From Enterococcus sp. 9D6_DIV0238 (GTDB lineage Bacteria > Bacillota > Bacilli > Lactobacillales > Enterococcaceae): a DNA stretch of 64,000 bases. The DNA is taken from NCBI RefSeq assembly GCF_002174455.2, contig NZ_CP147246.1, positions 372,001-436,000 of the forward strand, in the 5' to 3' direction. The position numbers were made by a program, and so were the translations under genes. Below the pieces are notes generated by a model. The model did not search any database. It saw only the letters and a list, made by a program, of their open reading frames with translations, and was not told the origin of the DNA. This document shows, one piece after another, positions 39,632 through 52,098 of the stretch (position 1 is the first letter of the stretch; the number at the start of each line of letters is the position of its first letter).

Positions 39632-40072
39632 CTATTGCTCTGTACTTTTGTTTTGAATTTGTTGTTTTCGGTTTTCGTTGAGTATTTGTTGGGCTTCCAT
39701 GTGATTATGGATCTCAACACCTTCTTGACCGTTCTTCTTCAAAACATCTCGTGCCTCTTCTTCGATTGCTTCGATCCGTTTGATTCGATTTTCCAATTCA
39801 GCTAAACGGATTGTTTGTTTTTTGTATTCTGCCACTTCTTTTTCTAAATTGATCGTTTTCTCTTGTTTTTTTAATTGATCAGAAATTGCATTGATCGCAA
39901 GTAACACGGATGCTTGCTCATTATCTGTCTGTGGTGAGATGTGCTTGATTTCAGCTAACTGCTCATTCACTAGTTTTGTGACTAAATCCATATGTTGTTT
40001 GCTTTCTTGCCCGATTATTGTATACGTATGATCAGCAATCACTGCTTTATATCTTGTTTTTTCTTTGACCAT
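39632..40072 (-). CDS. zapA: Cell division protein ZapA
   Basis: A 146-residue FtsZ-ring-associated protein. N-terminal globular part KAVIADHTYTIIGQESKQHM (about 9-28) and VLLAINAISDQL, followed by a long coiled coil (about 68-140), slightly longer than the Bacillus protein. Extended -10 TGGTACAAT upstream. First gene of the zapA-cvpA-mutS2 cluster. Confidence 0.9.
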   Translation of the reverse strand: MVKEKTRYKAVIADHTYTIIGQESKQHMDLVTKLVNEQLAEIKHISPQTDNEQASVLLAINAISDQLKKQEKTINLEKEVAEYKKQTIRLAELENRIKRIEAIEEEARDVLKKNGQEGVEIHNHMEAQQILNENRKQQIQNKSTEQ

Positions 40073-40338
40073 GATCGTGTTCCCTCCTGTAATGATCCAT
40101 CAACTGCTATTGTACCATGAAAATCATTCGATTGTATTCTTAAATAAACCCTTTTTTATTATATGCTACTAAACAGAAAAATTAAAGGTCTAGGCGCATT
40201 ATTACGTTTTTCATTAGATTTTTTTCGTTAAACGACTTCTTACTAGGAAATTTTGTCTAATTTTCATACAATAGCAAGAGAAAAGTTATTTATATTAGTT
40301 TAATAACTGTTCTGTTTATACGAAAGGAAGAAATAATC

Positions 40339-41328
40339 ATGAAAATTTTTATTTACGGGATTGGAAAAAAGGAACAGCCTGTTGCAGAAAAATGGGCCAA
40401 AGAGCATAACGTTGAGATTGCATTTACGGATCAAGAATTGAACACCCAAACAGTTATTTTAGCAAAGGGATATGATGCAATCTCATTTCAACAAATGGCC
40501 GCTGTGCATGATGAAAAAATCTATCAAGTCATGGCAGAAAATAATATTCGTTTACTTTCTACACGTTCTGCAGGGATTGACGGATTAAATAAAGATTTTC
40601 TAAAAAAATATCAGATCGCTGCATGCAACGTGCCAGTATATAGTCCGCGAGCAATTGCAGAGCATGCCTTAACTTTGACAATGATGCTGCTGCGTCAAAT
40701 TCCAAGACTTCTACAAAGAGAGCAGCAACAAGATTTTACATTGGACGGTTTGATTGGGAGAGAAATTCACGATCTGACAGTCGGTGTAGTCGGAACCGGT
40801 CATATCGGTTTAGTTACCGCAGAATTATTCACTGCCTTAGGTGCAACTGTCATTGCTTATGATAAAAACCCTAAAGATGATGTTGGTTCTGTTTTGACTT
40901 ACCGCAGCTCTTTAGAAGCAGTTGCTCAAGAAGCAGACATTCTGACACTCCACACTCCCTATATTCCAGAGAATCATCATTTGATCAATGCGGCTTTATT
41001 GAAGCAAATGAAACCTGATGCTCTTTTGATCAATACAGCTAGAGGACCTCTAGTTGATACTTCTGCATTGATCCAAGCACTTAAAAATGGACAAATTGCT
41101 GGTGCTGGTTTAGATACTTTAGAAGACGAAATGATGTTCGTCAACAAAACAAAAGCTGAACAAGAAAAGCAAAATCCTTATATTGAAGAATTACTGGCAT
41201 TAGACAATGTTGTTGTTAGTCCGCACATTGCTTTTTATACATTACAAGCCTCAAAAATTTTGATGGAAAGCTCTTTAAACAGCTTATTTACTCTATATAC
41301 AACTGGTTCTAGCGATGCTTTGATCTAA
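40339..41328 (+). CDS. D-lactate dehydrogenase / D-2-hydroxyacid dehydrogenase
   Basis: A 329-residue NAD-dependent enzyme reducing pyruvate (or another 2-oxo acid) to the D-hydroxyacid. Catalytic Arg in STRSAGID (about 75), NAD fold GVVGTGHIGLVTAELF (about 150), substrate-loop INTARGPLVDT, catalytic Glu in DTLEDEMMF and catalytic His in VVSPHIAFYT. No vanA/vanX-like genes are nearby, so it is metabolic rather than VanH. The leader contains an inverted repeat GTTATT...AATAAC at 40285-40307. Confidence 0.9.
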   Translation: MKIFIYGIGKKEQPVAEKWAKEHNVEIAFTDQELNTQTVILAKGYDAISFQQMAAVHDEKIYQVMAENNIRLLSTRSAGIDGLNKDFLKKYQIAACNVPVYSPRAIAEHALTLTMMLLRQIPRLLQREQQQDFTLDGLIGREIHDLTVGVVGTGHIGLVTAELFTALGATVIAYDKNPKDDVGSVLTYRSSLEAVAQEADILTLHTPYIPENHHLINAALLKQMKPDALLINTARGPLVDTSALIQALKNGQIAGAGLDTLEDEMMFVNKTKAEQEKQNPYIEELLALDNVVVSPHIAFYTLQASKILMESSLNSLFTLYTTGSSDALI

Positions 41329-41342
41329 TTATAAGACGGTTA

Positions 41343-41375
41343 AAAAGGATCTGGGAAATATCCCAGATCCTTTTA
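41343..41375. terminator. Bidirectional terminator between D-LDH and polC
   Basis: AAAAGGATCTGGGA-AATA-TCCCAGATCCTTTT, a 14-bp perfect stem. Confidence 0.9.
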
Positions 41376-41407
41376 AGTAGAATTCCCTAGAAACCTAGTT
41401 CCATTGT

Positions 41408-44400
41408 TTAAAGCATATCAAACAAGGATAACTGATTTTCATCAGGCAAATCTTTCAACACGCCATTTTCATTCATATATTCTATCAATGTTTTAGAGAC
41501 TTTTCCTCGTGTTGCTAAGTCTTCTTTTGATAAAAACGGTTCAGACCTTGCTTCTACGATAGAGCGAGCCACGTTGAGACCCAAACTTGGAACTGCCCTA
41601 AATGGGGCAATCAAGGTATCTCCATCGATGACAAAATTTTCAGCATCTGACTTATACAGATCGATCATCCCAAATTTAAATCCGCGCTCTAACATTTCAT
41701 TCGCTAATTCTAAAACAGTCAATAAATTCTTCTCTTTTGTAGAGGCTTCCAGTCCTTTATCCTGAATCTCTTTCATTCGAGCTTTGACTGCTTCTTTACC
41801 TTGAGACATTGCCACCAAATCAAAGTCATCTGCACGAACAGAGAAATAAGCACAGTAGTAAAGAATAGGAAAATACACTTTAAAATACGCTACCCGCAAA
41901 GCCATCAATACGTATGCTGCCGCATGGGCTTTCGGGAACATGTACTTGATTTTTGAACAAGAATCGATGTACCAATCGGGTACATTATTTTCCTTCATTG
42001 CTTTCAAGTATTCTTCACGCAGCTCATCAGGAATCTTATTCCATAAACCTTTACGTACCGTTTCCATGATTTTGAAGGCCATCCCACTGTCCAGTCCTGC
42101 ATGGATCAAATAAACCATGATATCGTCACGACAACCAATTACTTCTGCCAGGTTCGCTTCTCCACGTTTGATCAATTCCTCCGCATTTCCCAGCCAAACA
42201 TCTGTACCATGAGATAGACCAGAAATTTGTAATAGCTCTGCAAAAGTCGACGGGTGTGTTTCTTCCAACATTCCTCGTACAAATCTTGTCCCAAATTCCG
42301 GAATCCCTAACGTACCCGTTTTAGAATAGATCTGTTCCGGAGTAACACCTAAAACTTCTGGTCCTGCAAAAATCCGCATCATTTCCGAATCGTCTGTCGG
42401 TATCGTTTTCGGATCGATTCCGGATAAATCCTGTAACATCCGAATGACTGTTGGATCATCGTGTCCTAGTATATCAAGTTTCAAAATATTATCGTGGATC
42501 GAGTGAAAGTCGAAGTGAGTCGTTTTCCATTCCGCATTTTGATCATCCGCAGGAAATTGAATCGGTGTAAAGTCATAGACATCCATATAATCCGGAATAA
42601 CAATGATTCCGCCCGGATGCTGTCCTGTCGTCCGTTTCACCCCAGTTGAACCTTTTGCTAAACGATCCACTTCGGCTCCTCTGAAATGAAGATTGTGATC
42701 ACGCTCATAGCCCTTAACGAAACCGTAAGCCGTTTTGTCTGCAACGGTACCAATCGTTCCGGCACGATACACATATTCCTCACCAAACAGCACCTTCGTA
42801 TAGTTATGAGCTTCAGCCTGATAATCACCTGAAAAGTTCAAATCGATATCGGGTACTTTATCTCCGTGGAAACCTAAGAATGTTTCAAAAGGAATATCAT
42901 GACCATCTTTAAACAAACGCTGCCCACAGTTCGGACAATTTTTCTCCGGCATATCGAACCCGGAACCATAAGAACCATCTTCAAAGAATTCAGAATATTG
43001 ACAGTTCGTGCAGTGATAATGAGGTGCTAATGGGTTAACTTCTGTGATCCCAGTCATCGTCGCGACAAAACTCGACCCCACTGACCCACGGGAACCAACC
43101 AAATAGCCATCTTCCATACTCTTGTGCACTAACTTTTGCGAAATCAAATAAATAACTGAGAAGCCATTTCCGATGATACTATCCAATTCCTTTTTCAATC
43201 GTTTTTCAACAATATCCGGTAGTGGATCGCCATATAATTCTTTGGCACGTGTATAGCTCAAGTTTCTGATCTCATCTTCAGAACCTGGAATCTTAGGTGT
43301 ATACAAATCATCCTTAACAGGAGTGATTTCATCACACATATCTGCAATCATATTAGGATTTTCTACAACCAGCTTATGAGCTGTTTCTTCTCCTAAAAAT
43401 TGGAAAGCCGTCAGCATTTCATCCGTTGTTCTAAAATGAACATCCGGCAAACTATGGCGATTCAGAGGATTTGCTCCCCCCATCGAACCAATCAAAATTT
43501 TACGATAAATACTATCTTCTTCATTCAAATAATGGACATTCCCCGTTGCAACAACCGGTTTATCCAATTCGTCACCGATCTTGACTAAATTCGCAATGAT
43601 TTCTTCCAAGTCAGCTTCACTTTTGACTAATTCCTGTTCAAGTAAAGGCGCATAGACAGCTTTGGGCATCACTTCGATATAATCATAAAATTTTGCCCGA
43701 TTTTTAGCCTCTTCTACCCCTTTTTGCATCATCGCTTCGAAAATTTCACCACTCGAACAAGCCGAACCAATGATCAAGCCTTCACGTAATTTATTCAGCT
43801 GAGAACGAGGAATCCGCGGAATTCTGAAAAAGTAATTCACATTAGACATTGAAATCAGCTTAAAGAGATTTTTTAAACCAGCCTGTGTTGTTGCTAAAAT
43901 CGTTGCATGGAAAGGACGTGCTCGTTTATACGAATCGCCTTCTCCAATATGCATATTCAGTTCATCATGATAATTCATGCCATGATTTTCTTTCGCATCT
44001 TTTAAGAAGATCCAGCATAAGTGACCCGTTGATTCAGAGTCATAGATCGCCCGGTGATGCTGCTCTAGATTGACACCGAATTTTTTAGACAAGGTATTTA
44101 AACGGTGACTTTTGAAGGTTGGGTGCAAATATCGAGATAATTCCAATGTATCGATGACTGGATTTTCAGCCTCTGGTATGTCATATTTACCGTAACTCGT
44201 ATTTAAAAATCCCATATCAAACGAAGCATTGTGGGCAACTAAAATCGTGCCTTCTGAAAATTCTCTAAAAAGACGTAATACTTCTTCTTCTGATTTTGAC
44301 CCACGAACCATTTCATCCGTAATACCCGTTAAATTGATGGTCGTCTGAGACAAAGGATGTCCCGGATCGATAAATTGTTCGAATGTATCAATGATATTTC

Positions 44401-45763
44401 CTTTGTGCATTTTGACCGCAGCCAATTCAATGATCGTATCATAAACTGCTGATAGTCCAGTCGTTTCCACGTCAAACACAACATAAGTAGCTTCACTTAA
44501 TTCAATGTGCGCTTCATTATAGGCGATCGGCACCCCATCATCCACAACATTTGCTTCGACACCGTACAAAATTTTTACGCCCGCTTTTTTACCAGCACTG
44601 TGAGCATCCGGGAAAGCTTGAGCACCACCATGATCGGTGATCGCGATGGCCTTATGTCCCCATTTACCTGCTTGAGCGACTAAATCACCTACATTATTCG
44701 TTGCGTCCATCGTACTCATGTTGCTGTGTAAATGAAGTTCTACCCGCTTATCTCCTTCTGGTGCATAGTCTTTACGTGGTGCATGTTTGACTTCCATCAA
44801 ATCCTGACAGTTCATGACTAGATCCCGCATAAAGGTATCTTCTTGAATGCTGCCTCGAACTCGAACCCAACTATTTTTCTGGATCGCATCAAAGACTTGT
44901 TCATCCTTTTCACCATTCGAGAACTTTTTAACAATAAAAGAAGAGGTATAGTCTGTGATTTTTAAAATCAAGATTTTTCGTTTTGAACGCAATTCACGTA
45001 CTTCTTTATCAAAAATAAAGCCCTCGATCGTAATACGGCGTTCTTCTTCTAAAATGTTGCCCATCGGCATAATTGGTTCATCATTTGGAATATTTCTACC
45101 CAAACGAATAGGACCTTCCAACGCTGGACCTTGTTGTTGCTGTTGTTTTTTCTTTTGTTCATGCTTGATCAACGACTCTGCTGCCTGCTGTTGAAAAGCT
45201 GCGTCTTGTTCTTGTTTTCGTTCCTCAAATAAGGCTAAAACACGCTTCGCCTGTTGTTCATCCATTTTAGGTTCAATATGGAATTTAGGAAAGCCATAGT
45301 CAAGAAATAGATCTTCGATAATCGGCAAATATTGTTGTTTTAGATAGGGAATGACTGCATCATTATCAACAGGTAAAATAATTTTTTTATTTTCAATGAT
45401 CGGTGTTTGACTCTTGATCACACGCTGCACTAAAGGAGTATCACACTGGCTGTTCAGTAACGCTACTTGCCAGTAGTCTGTTAACTGATCTGCGGTAAAC
45501 TCGGTCTTTTCAGTCGTGATTTTCACTGAAACACCTGCAATTTGTTGAAATGCTAATTGTAATTGCTGCATAAATGATTGATACAGCATTACTGGTAAAA
45601 TTTCTGAAAAGCCTAAATGAAATTCCCAATGACGGCTTTGCTGGTGAACAATTACCTTATTGATTTTTCCTTGTTGGATCAACGGATGTTGCCGTTCTTG
45701 TTCGCTTAATTGAATCTGATCGATCAACTTTTCAAATAAGTTTTGTGCTTTTTCTGCCACCAA
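41408..45763 (-). CDS. polC: DNA polymerase III PolC-type alpha subunit
   Basis: The 1451-residue Gram-positive replicative polymerase with built-in proofreading. N-terminal domain (about 1-230, with a Gln-rich KKKQQQQQG stretch at about 195), OB fold (about 240-325), PHP domain ([17 protein letters not shown]) interrupted by the DnaQ-like 3'-5' exonuclease ([31 protein letters not shown]), a zinc finger (HCTNCQYS and KNCPNCGQR), and palm catalytic aspartates in [12 protein letters not shown]. It starts at TTG 45763 or GTG 45760 after AGGAGG. It has its own promoter. Confidence 0.97.
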   Translation of the reverse strand: MVAEKAQNLFEKLIDQIQLSEQERQHPLIQQGKINKVIVHQQSRHWEFHLGFSEILPVMLYQSFMQQLQLAFQQIAGVSVKITTEKTEFTADQLTDYWQVALLNSQCDTPLVQRVIKSQTPIIENKKIILPVDNDAVIPYLKQQYLPIIEDLFLDYGFPKFHIEPKMDEQQAKRVLALFEERKQEQDAAFQQQAAESLIKHEQKKKQQQQQGPALEGPIRLGRNIPNDEPIMPMGNILEEERRITIEGFIFDKEVRELRSKRKILILKITDYTSSFIVKKFSNGEKDEQVFDAIQKNSWVRVRGSIQEDTFMRDLVMNCQDLMEVKHAPRKDYAPEGDKRVELHLHSNMSTMDATNNVGDLVAQAGKWGHKAIAITDHGGAQAFPDAHSAGKKAGVKILYGVEANVVDDGVPIAYNEAHIELSEATYVVFDVETTGLSAVYDTIIELAAVKMHKGNIIDTFEQFIDPGHPLSQTTINLTGITDEMVRGSKSEEEVLRLFREFSEGTILVAHNASFDMGFLNTSYGKYDIPEAENPVIDTLELSRYLHPTFKSHRLNTLSKKFGVNLEQHHRAIYDSESTGHLCWIFLKDAKENHGMNYHDELNMHIGEGDSYKRARPFHATILATTQAGLKNLFKLISMSNVNYFFRIPRIPRSQLNKLREGLIIGSACSSGEIFEAMMQKGVEEAKNRAKFYDYIEVMPKAVYAPLLEQELVKSEADLEEIIANLVKIGDELDKPVVATGNVHYLNEEDSIYRKILIGSMGGANPLNRHSLPDVHFRTTDEMLTAFQFLGEETAHKLVVENPNMIADMCDEITPVKDDLYTPKIPGSEDEIRNLSYTRAKELYGDPLPDIVEKRLKKELDSIIGNGFSVIYLISQKLVHKSMEDGYLVGSRGSVGSSFVATMTGITEVNPLAPHYHCTNCQYSEFFEDGSYGSGFDMPEKNCPNCGQRLFKDGHDIPFETFLGFHGDKVPDIDLNFSGDYQAEAHNYTKVLFGEEYVYRAGTIGTVADKTAYGFVKGYERDHNLHFRGAEVDRLAKGSTGVKRTTGQHPGGIIVIPDYMDVYDFTPIQFPADDQNAEWKTTHFDFHSIHDNILKLDILGHDDPTVIRMLQDLSGIDPKTIPTDDSEMMRIFAGPEVLGVTPEQIYSKTGTLGIPEFGTRFVRGMLEETHPSTFAELLQISGLSHGTDVWLGNAEELIKRGEANLAEVIGCRDDIMVYLIHAGLDSGMAFKIMETVRKGLWNKIPDELREEYLKAMKENNVPDWYIDSCSKIKYMFPKAHAAAYVLMALRVAYFKVYFPILYYCAYFSVRADDFDLVAMSQGKEAVKARMKEIQDKGLEASTKEKNLLTVLELANEMLERGFKFGMIDLYKSDAENFVIDGDTLIAPFRAVPSLGLNVARSIVEARSEPFLSKEDLATRGKVSKTLIEYMNENGVLKDLPDENQLSLFDML

Positions 45764-45935
45764 ACGAACCTCCTTTAATTTAAAAACGAAACAAACTCGG
45801 CTCTTTTCTCTTGTAAGAGTCTTGCCAAGTTAAACATATCTTCTCGAATTTTATTGATCTGAGCAAAAATCCGCCAGAAACATTTGATAAGAAAGAGGCC
45901 CTTAGACATTTCTGCCAAGTGCCTCGCCACAGTTT

Positions 45936-45964
45936 AGTATACTATTTTTCAAAGTGAAATACAA
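45936..45964 (-). promoter_or_regulatory. polC promoter with hairpin-bearing leader
   Basis: On the minus strand TTGTAT, 17-bp spacer, TATACT. The leader (about 165 nt) opens with GAGGCACTT...AAGGGCCTC (45925-45894) followed by TTTCTT, a terminator-like hairpin near the 5' end. Nothing else is recognised in 45764-45930. Confidence 0.65.
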
Positions 45965-45980
45965 TTGCTAGAAAAGACAT

Positions 45981-46021
45981 AACGTCTATGAAACCATATA
46001 AAAACTGATTTCATAGACGTT
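45981..46021 (-). terminator. Probable proS terminator
   Basis: A 13-bp perfect stem AACGTCTATGAAA with its complement, directly after the proS stop. The following T-tract is weak (ATGTCTTTTC), so efficiency is uncertain. Confidence 0.55.
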
Positions 46022-46025
46022 TAAA

Positions 46026-47777
<1,752 letters not shown>

Positions 47778-47811
47778 TCAAGTAGTCCGTTATAAATTGC
47801 AGTTTATTTAA

Positions 47812-49080
47812 TTAAAAGAAAAAACGTTGAATATCATTCCAGGTCACTAACACCATCAATACCATGATAAAACCAAACCCAATAAGTGTTAGTATCCCTT
47901 CTTTTTCTTGACTCAAAGGTTTCCCTCTAAGTCCTTCGATAATGTTCAAGACAATTTTACCGCCGTCCAAAGCTGGGATCGGCAATAAATTGATGATTCC
48001 TAGATTGACCGACAACATTGCCATCAGCCAGATAACTGTATTCAATCCAGCTTTAGAAGCTTCTGAAGACATTTGGAACATCATGACCGGTCCGCCCAAT
48101 TTATCCAAACTAAAACCGGTAAACAGTGATTTTAGTGCTTTAAAGATCTGCATGGAACTCTCTAAAGTCGTCTGGATGCCCCCAGCCAGTTTGTCTGTGA
48201 AACTAGTTTTCTTCGGCGGTGTAATGCCGATCATACCAATTTCCTGTTCTCCTGACTTTTGACTTTTAGGTGTGATTGCTACTTCTTTTGTCTTTCCATC
48301 AGACTCTACGTCTAGTGTTAATTTTTTTTCAGGACTAGCTTGGATGATTTTTGTAAAATCCTCCCACGTCGAAACTTCTTTGCCATCGATTGCTAAAATT
48401 TTGTCATTTGCTTTCAAATCTGCTTTTTGTGCTGGACTATCTGCCTGAACATCGCCGATCTGATTTGTATTTGTATATGTTACACCGCCCTGCATGAAGA
48501 CGTATAATGTAAACAAAACAAAAGCTAAAATGAAATTATTCATCGGTCCGGCAAAATTCGTCAACATTCGCTGCCATAATTTAGCTGACTGAAACTGGAC
48601 ATCGATAGGCGCGATTCGCACTTCAGTACCATCCTGTTCAATGATCGTTGCATCATGATTTACTTTATACGTGATTTCGTTTGTTTCATCACCGTTCACG
48701 TAACCTTTGATGAATAATTCTTCCTCTAGATCTGCTTCCAACATTTCCATCGGGATACTGTTTGTCAGCTGAACTTTTTTACTTGTATTGATTTTTACGA
48801 CTTCTTCCTGTTCATTCAACTCAACAGAAAGAGTCATCCCGGGGGCTAGCTCAGTTTCATCTTCCCCCATTCCAGCCATTCGGACATACCCGCCGATCGG
48901 CAGAATACGAATCGTATAAGCTGTGCCGTCTTTGCCTTGATGAGCAAAAATCTTTGGTCCCATACCTATCGCAAATTCCCGCACTAAAATCCCTGAGCGT
49001 TTTGCAAAGAAAAAGTGGCCAAATTCGTGCACAAGGACGAGAATACCAAAGACAATTATAAATGTAATGATCGTTTTCAT
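47812..49080 (-). CDS. rseP: Site-2 membrane metalloprotease RseP (Eep-like)
   Basis: A 422-residue intramembrane zinc protease. HEFGHFFFAKRSG (about 18-30) holds the zinc ligands, a PDZ domain lies at about 200-280 (ADLKANDKILAIDGKEV), and LLPIPALDGGKIV (about 365) is the second metal site. Helices at the N-terminus, about 175-195, 345-365 and 400-420. In E. faecalis the orthologue Eep processes sex-pheromone lipoprotein signal peptides and anti-sigma factors. Start ATG 49080 overlaps the dxr stop as ATGA; the upstream GTG-like extension lacks an RBS. Confidence 0.95.
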   Translation of the reverse strand: MKTIITFIIVFGILVLVHEFGHFFFAKRSGILVREFAIGMGPKIFAHQGKDGTAYTIRILPIGGYVRMAGMGEDETELAPGMTLSVELNEQEEVVKINTSKKVQLTNSIPMEMLEADLEEELFIKGYVNGDETNEITYKVNHDATIIEQDGTEVRIAPIDVQFQSAKLWQRMLTNFAGPMNNFILAFVLFTLYVFMQGGVTYTNTNQIGDVQADSPAQKADLKANDKILAIDGKEVSTWEDFTKIIQASPEKKLTLDVESDGKTKEVAITPKSQKSGEQEIGMIGITPPKKTSFTDKLAGGIQTTLESSMQIFKALKSLFTGFSLDKLGGPVMMFQMSSEASKAGLNTVIWLMAMLSVNLGIINLLPIPALDGGKIVLNIIEGLRGKPLSQEKEGILTLIGFGFIMVLMVLVTWNDIQRFFF

Positions 49081-50237
49081 AAATGACCTTCTTCCTTGAT
49101 CCATCTTTCTATGATAGTTCTTGTTTTTTTATCGATCGCAATCACTTCTTCTAAAGTGACTTCGGTTGTTTCATTGTACTCGTTCACTGCTCGCTGAACA
49201 AAGTGTTCAATCTGCAAGTATGAAATTTTGCCTTCAATGAAAGCTGTCGCAGCGATTTCATTTGCTGCATTATAAACAGTTGGATAAGCGCCGCCTTTTC
49301 TCCCTACTTCAAATGCTAATCTCAACATAGGAAAACGCTCAAAATCCATTACTTCAAAATTCAACTGACTGATCTGAGTCAAATCAAATGCTTTTTCATT
49401 TTTTATCGGTAAGCGTTTGGGATACGTCAATGCGTATTGGATCGGTTCACGCATGTCACTTGGTCCTAATTGAGCTAAGTAAGCACCATCAGTTAGAACG
49501 ATCATTGAGTGGACAATACTTTCTTTATGTAAAACAACTTTTATTTTATCATAATCTACACCAAATAACCAATGGGCTTCAATAACTTCTAACCCTTTAT
49601 TCATCATCGTGGAAGAGTCGATCGTGATTTTTTTGCCCATCGACCAGTTTGGGTGCTTTAACGCTTGTTCTAAAGTAACTTTTTTTAGATCTTCTCGTGA
49701 TAGATCCCTAAAACTGCCGCCAGAAGCTGTGATCATCAATTCCTTCAAATTTTCTTTTGGTTGTCCTTCTAAACACTGATAAATGGCTGAATGTTCACTG
49801 TCTACAGGTAATATTTGCACCTTGTGTTTAGCTGCTGCCTCCATGACCCATTGGCCTGCCATGACCAGAGTTTCTTTATTTGCCAGTGCAATATCTTTTC
49901 CTGCTTCTATTGCGGCCATCGTCGGCGCAAGCCCGACGCTTCCTGTGACAGCAGTCAAGACAACATCTACAGAATCTAACGTAGCAGCTTGAACCAAGCC
50001 TATTTCTCCTACACCAAATTCAACTGCCGGAAAACGAGAAGCAAGAATTTCTTTGATATCTTCTGAGCCAACCCCGACATATCGAGGATTCAGCTGCTCA
50101 ATCAAATCTGCGCCCGCCTCCACATTTGAATGAAATGTAAGGGAATCGATTTGAAATAATTCAGGATAAGCTTTGACTACATCAACTGTATTTGAACCGA
50201 TCGAACCTGTTGCTCCTAGTAATGCTATTTTCTTCAT
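49077..50237 (-). CDS. dxr: 1-deoxy-D-xylulose 5-phosphate reductoisomerase
   Basis: A 386-residue NADPH enzyme making MEP in the non-mevalonate isoprenoid pathway. NADP fold KKIALLGATGSIGSNTVDVV, metal/substrate motifs VDSEHSAIYQCL and TASGGSFRDL, NWSMGKKITIDSSTMMNKGLEVIEAH in pieces. Start ATG 50237 fits the conserved N-terminus but no Shine-Dalgarno is visible; a terminator-like hairpin occupies that place (50247-50272). A TTG at 50261 inside the hairpin is the alternative. Confidence 0.93.
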   Translation of the reverse strand: MKKIALLGATGSIGSNTVDVVKAYPELFQIDSLTFHSNVEAGADLIEQLNPRYVGVGSEDIKEILASRFPAVEFGVGEIGLVQAATLDSVDVVLTAVTGSVGLAPTMAAIEAGKDIALANKETLVMAGQWVMEAAAKHKVQILPVDSEHSAIYQCLEGQPKENLKELMITASGGSFRDLSREDLKKVTLEQALKHPNWSMGKKITIDSSTMMNKGLEVIEAHWLFGVDYDKIKVVLHKESIVHSMIVLTDGAYLAQLGPSDMREPIQYALTYPKRLPIKNEKAFDLTQISQLNFEVMDFERFPMLRLAFEVGRKGGAYPTVYNAANEIAATAFIEGKISYLQIEHFVQRAVNEYNETTEVTLEEVIAIDKKTRTIIERWIKEEGHL

Positions 50238-50246
50238 AGTAAAAAG

Positions 50247-50272
50247 AAAAACTCTGACCAATCAGAGTTTTT
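50247..50272 (-). terminator. Terminator-like hairpin abutting the dxr start
   Basis: On the minus strand AAAAACTCTGA-TTGG-TCAGAGTTTTT is an 11-bp perfect stem followed by CTTTTTAC and then, 9 nt after the stem, ATG of dxr. It has the form of an intrinsic terminator between cdsA and dxr. Confidence 0.7.
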
Positions 50273-50295
50273 CACCTTCCCTTCTTGCTTAGAAA

Positions 50296-51096
50296 TTAAA
50301 ATAATCCGAATAAATGCATGATTGGAAAAACAAAAAGCAAACTATCAAAACGATCCAAAATCCCGCCATGCCCAGGTAGAATCGTTCCAGAATCTTTTAC
50401 ATCATAATGCCGCTTGATCGATGACTCGACTAAATCACCAAATTGACCAACGATCGAAAAGACCACAGTCATTGCTAACATGATGGGTAAATTATACGTA
50501 AATAATTCTTTGTTTGGTGTTAACGTCAAGAATAATAACGCGACAACTACTGCACTAAGAATACCGCCCAAAGAACCCTCGATCGTCTTATTAGGTGAAA
50601 CTTCCGGCCATAATTTTCTTTGACCGAAGCGTTTCCCAATGAAATAAGCGCCGATATCTGTTGCCCAAACCACAAATAATGCATAAAGCAGTACAACAAA
50701 GCCAGTAGCTCTTGCATTGACGAAGTTTTGAAAACCAACACCAACATACAAGCTAGTGATCACTGGAAAACCAGCCTGAGAAATAGTATACATATTTTTT
50801 GACGCCACAAGGCCGCCTAGTAAAATCATCACTGTAACATAAAACAAAATAAAATTGTCAGCTTTTTCAGGTAAAAAGAAAAACCAACGCTCTTTCGGCA
50901 ACACTAGCAATACTGCACCCAAAGCAGAAAGGACCCCTTCGAAACTAACGATTTCTAACCCCTTCATTCTAAATAACTCGTAAACACCAACCACTGCAAG
51001 CACAGCAGCAGCCAATTCGATCAGAAAACCTCCGTACCAAATAATTGGAATAAACACAACTAAAGCTACGGCAGCCGTAATAACACGCTGTCTCAT
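50296..51096 (-). CDS. cdsA: Phosphatidate cytidylyltransferase
   Basis: A 266-residue polytopic membrane enzyme that makes CDP-diacylglycerol from phosphatidate and CTP. At least seven hydrophobic helices. The CDS signature is at the C-terminus (GQFGDLVESSIKRHYDVKDSG then ILPGHGGILDRFDSLLF). The start overlaps uppS by ATGA. Confidence 0.95.
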   Translation of the reverse strand: MRQRVITAAVALVVFIPIIWYGGFLIELAAAVLAVVGVYELFRMKGLEIVSFEGVLSALGAVLLVLPKERWFFFLPEKADNFILFYVTVMILLGGLVASKNMYTISQAGFPVITSLYVGVGFQNFVNARATGFVVLLYALFVVWATDIGAYFIGKRFGQRKLWPEVSPNKTIEGSLGGILSAVVVALLFLTLTPNKELFTYNLPIMLAMTVVFSIVGQFGDLVESSIKRHYDVKDSGTILPGHGGILDRFDSLLFVFPIMHLFGLF

Positions 51097-51896
51097 TTAT
51101 TTTCCTCCTCTGTTTCTTTCAGACCACCAAAACGACGGTTTCTATTCTGGAATGAAGCTAAAGCCATTTCCAATAGTTCTTCATTAAAATCAGGCCATAA
51201 AGCATCCGTAAAAAACAATTCACTATAAGCAATCTGCCAAAGTAAAAAGTTACTGATCCTTTCTTCGCCGCTTGTACGAATCAACAATTCAGGATCTCTT
51301 AACTCCTCAGTCAAAAAACCTGTCATCAAATGTTGCGCTATAGACTCTTCTGTAATAGCATCTACCTGAAGCTCTCCACTAGCTGCCTGTCCAGCTATTT
51401 CTTTTACCGCAGTAACGATCTCAGCTCTTGAACCGTAATTTAGCGCAAAATTCAAGACCATGCCCGTATTCTCTTTTGTTTGATCGACAGCACGCGTAAT
51501 AGCGTCTTGTGTGTGTTCTGGTAGAAATTCCTTGTAGCCCATCACATGGACTTTTACATTTTCTTTGATCAGCTCCGGCACGAATGTATCAAAAAAGTCA
51601 ACCGGCAGCTGCATAAGAAAGCTTACTTCATCTGTCGGACGCTTCCAATTCTCAGTAGAAAAGGCATATAACGTGAGAACCTTGACCCCTAATTTACTCG
51701 CATGCTTTGTGATCTTTTTGACGGTGTTCATCCCTTCTTTGTGTCCAGCAATTCTAGGTAAACGACGATTTTGTGCCCAACGGCCATTACCATCCATAAT
51801 CACAGCTACATGTTTAGGGATCGCTCCCTCATTATTGAAAGTAAAGTCACTTTCCTGCTGTATATATTTATTCTTTTGCGGAAAAAAACGTAACAT
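51093..51896 (-). CDS. uppS: Isoprenyl (undecaprenyl diphosphate) transferase
   Basis: A 267-residue cis-prenyltransferase making C55-PP for cell-wall lipid carriers. Signature HVAVIMDGNGRWAQNRRLPR (about 28-47) with the catalytic Asp, LYAFSTENWKRP, and RTSGEERISNFLLWQ near the C-terminus. First gene of the cluster; product and partner CdsA, Dxr serve isoprenoid/lipid supply. Confidence 0.96.
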   Translation of the reverse strand: MLRFFPQKNKYIQQESDFTFNNEGAIPKHVAVIMDGNGRWAQNRRLPRIAGHKEGMNTVKKITKHASKLGVKVLTLYAFSTENWKRPTDEVSFLMQLPVDFFDTFVPELIKENVKVHVMGYKEFLPEHTQDAITRAVDQTKENTGMVLNFALNYGSRAEIVTAVKEIAGQAASGELQVDAITEESIAQHLMTGFLTEELRDPELLIRTSGEERISNFLLWQIAYSELFFTDALWPDFNEELLEMALASFQNRNRRFGGLKETEEENK

Positions 51897-52044
51897 ATTT
51901 TTCCCTCCAATCCAAAAATCTGTCTAGACTATTATAGCAATATCTTTCAGAAAAGCCTATGCAAATGAAAAATTTTTCGAGATTATTTAACAAATTCACT
52001 TAATTTACAAAAAAAATCCCCGATTCACCCTCCTATTCCATTAC

Positions 52045-52090
52045 AAAAAGCGTGCAAAGAAAACGGCAAGATCGTTTTCCGTACACGCTT
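52045..52090 (-). terminator. Terminator of the PASTA-ABC operon
   Basis: AAGCGTG / CACGCTT outer and GGAAAACG / CGTTTTC inner arms with TTTTTG on the minus strand, just past the PASTA gene stop. Confidence 0.8.
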
Positions 52091-52098
52091 GTTGACTT

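Noticed and set aside
40339..41328. VanH-type dehydrogenase, hinting at glycopeptide resistance.
   Set aside because: No D-Ala-D-Lac ligase, VanX or VanRS genes are nearby; the protein fits an ordinary fermentative D-lactate dehydrogenase.
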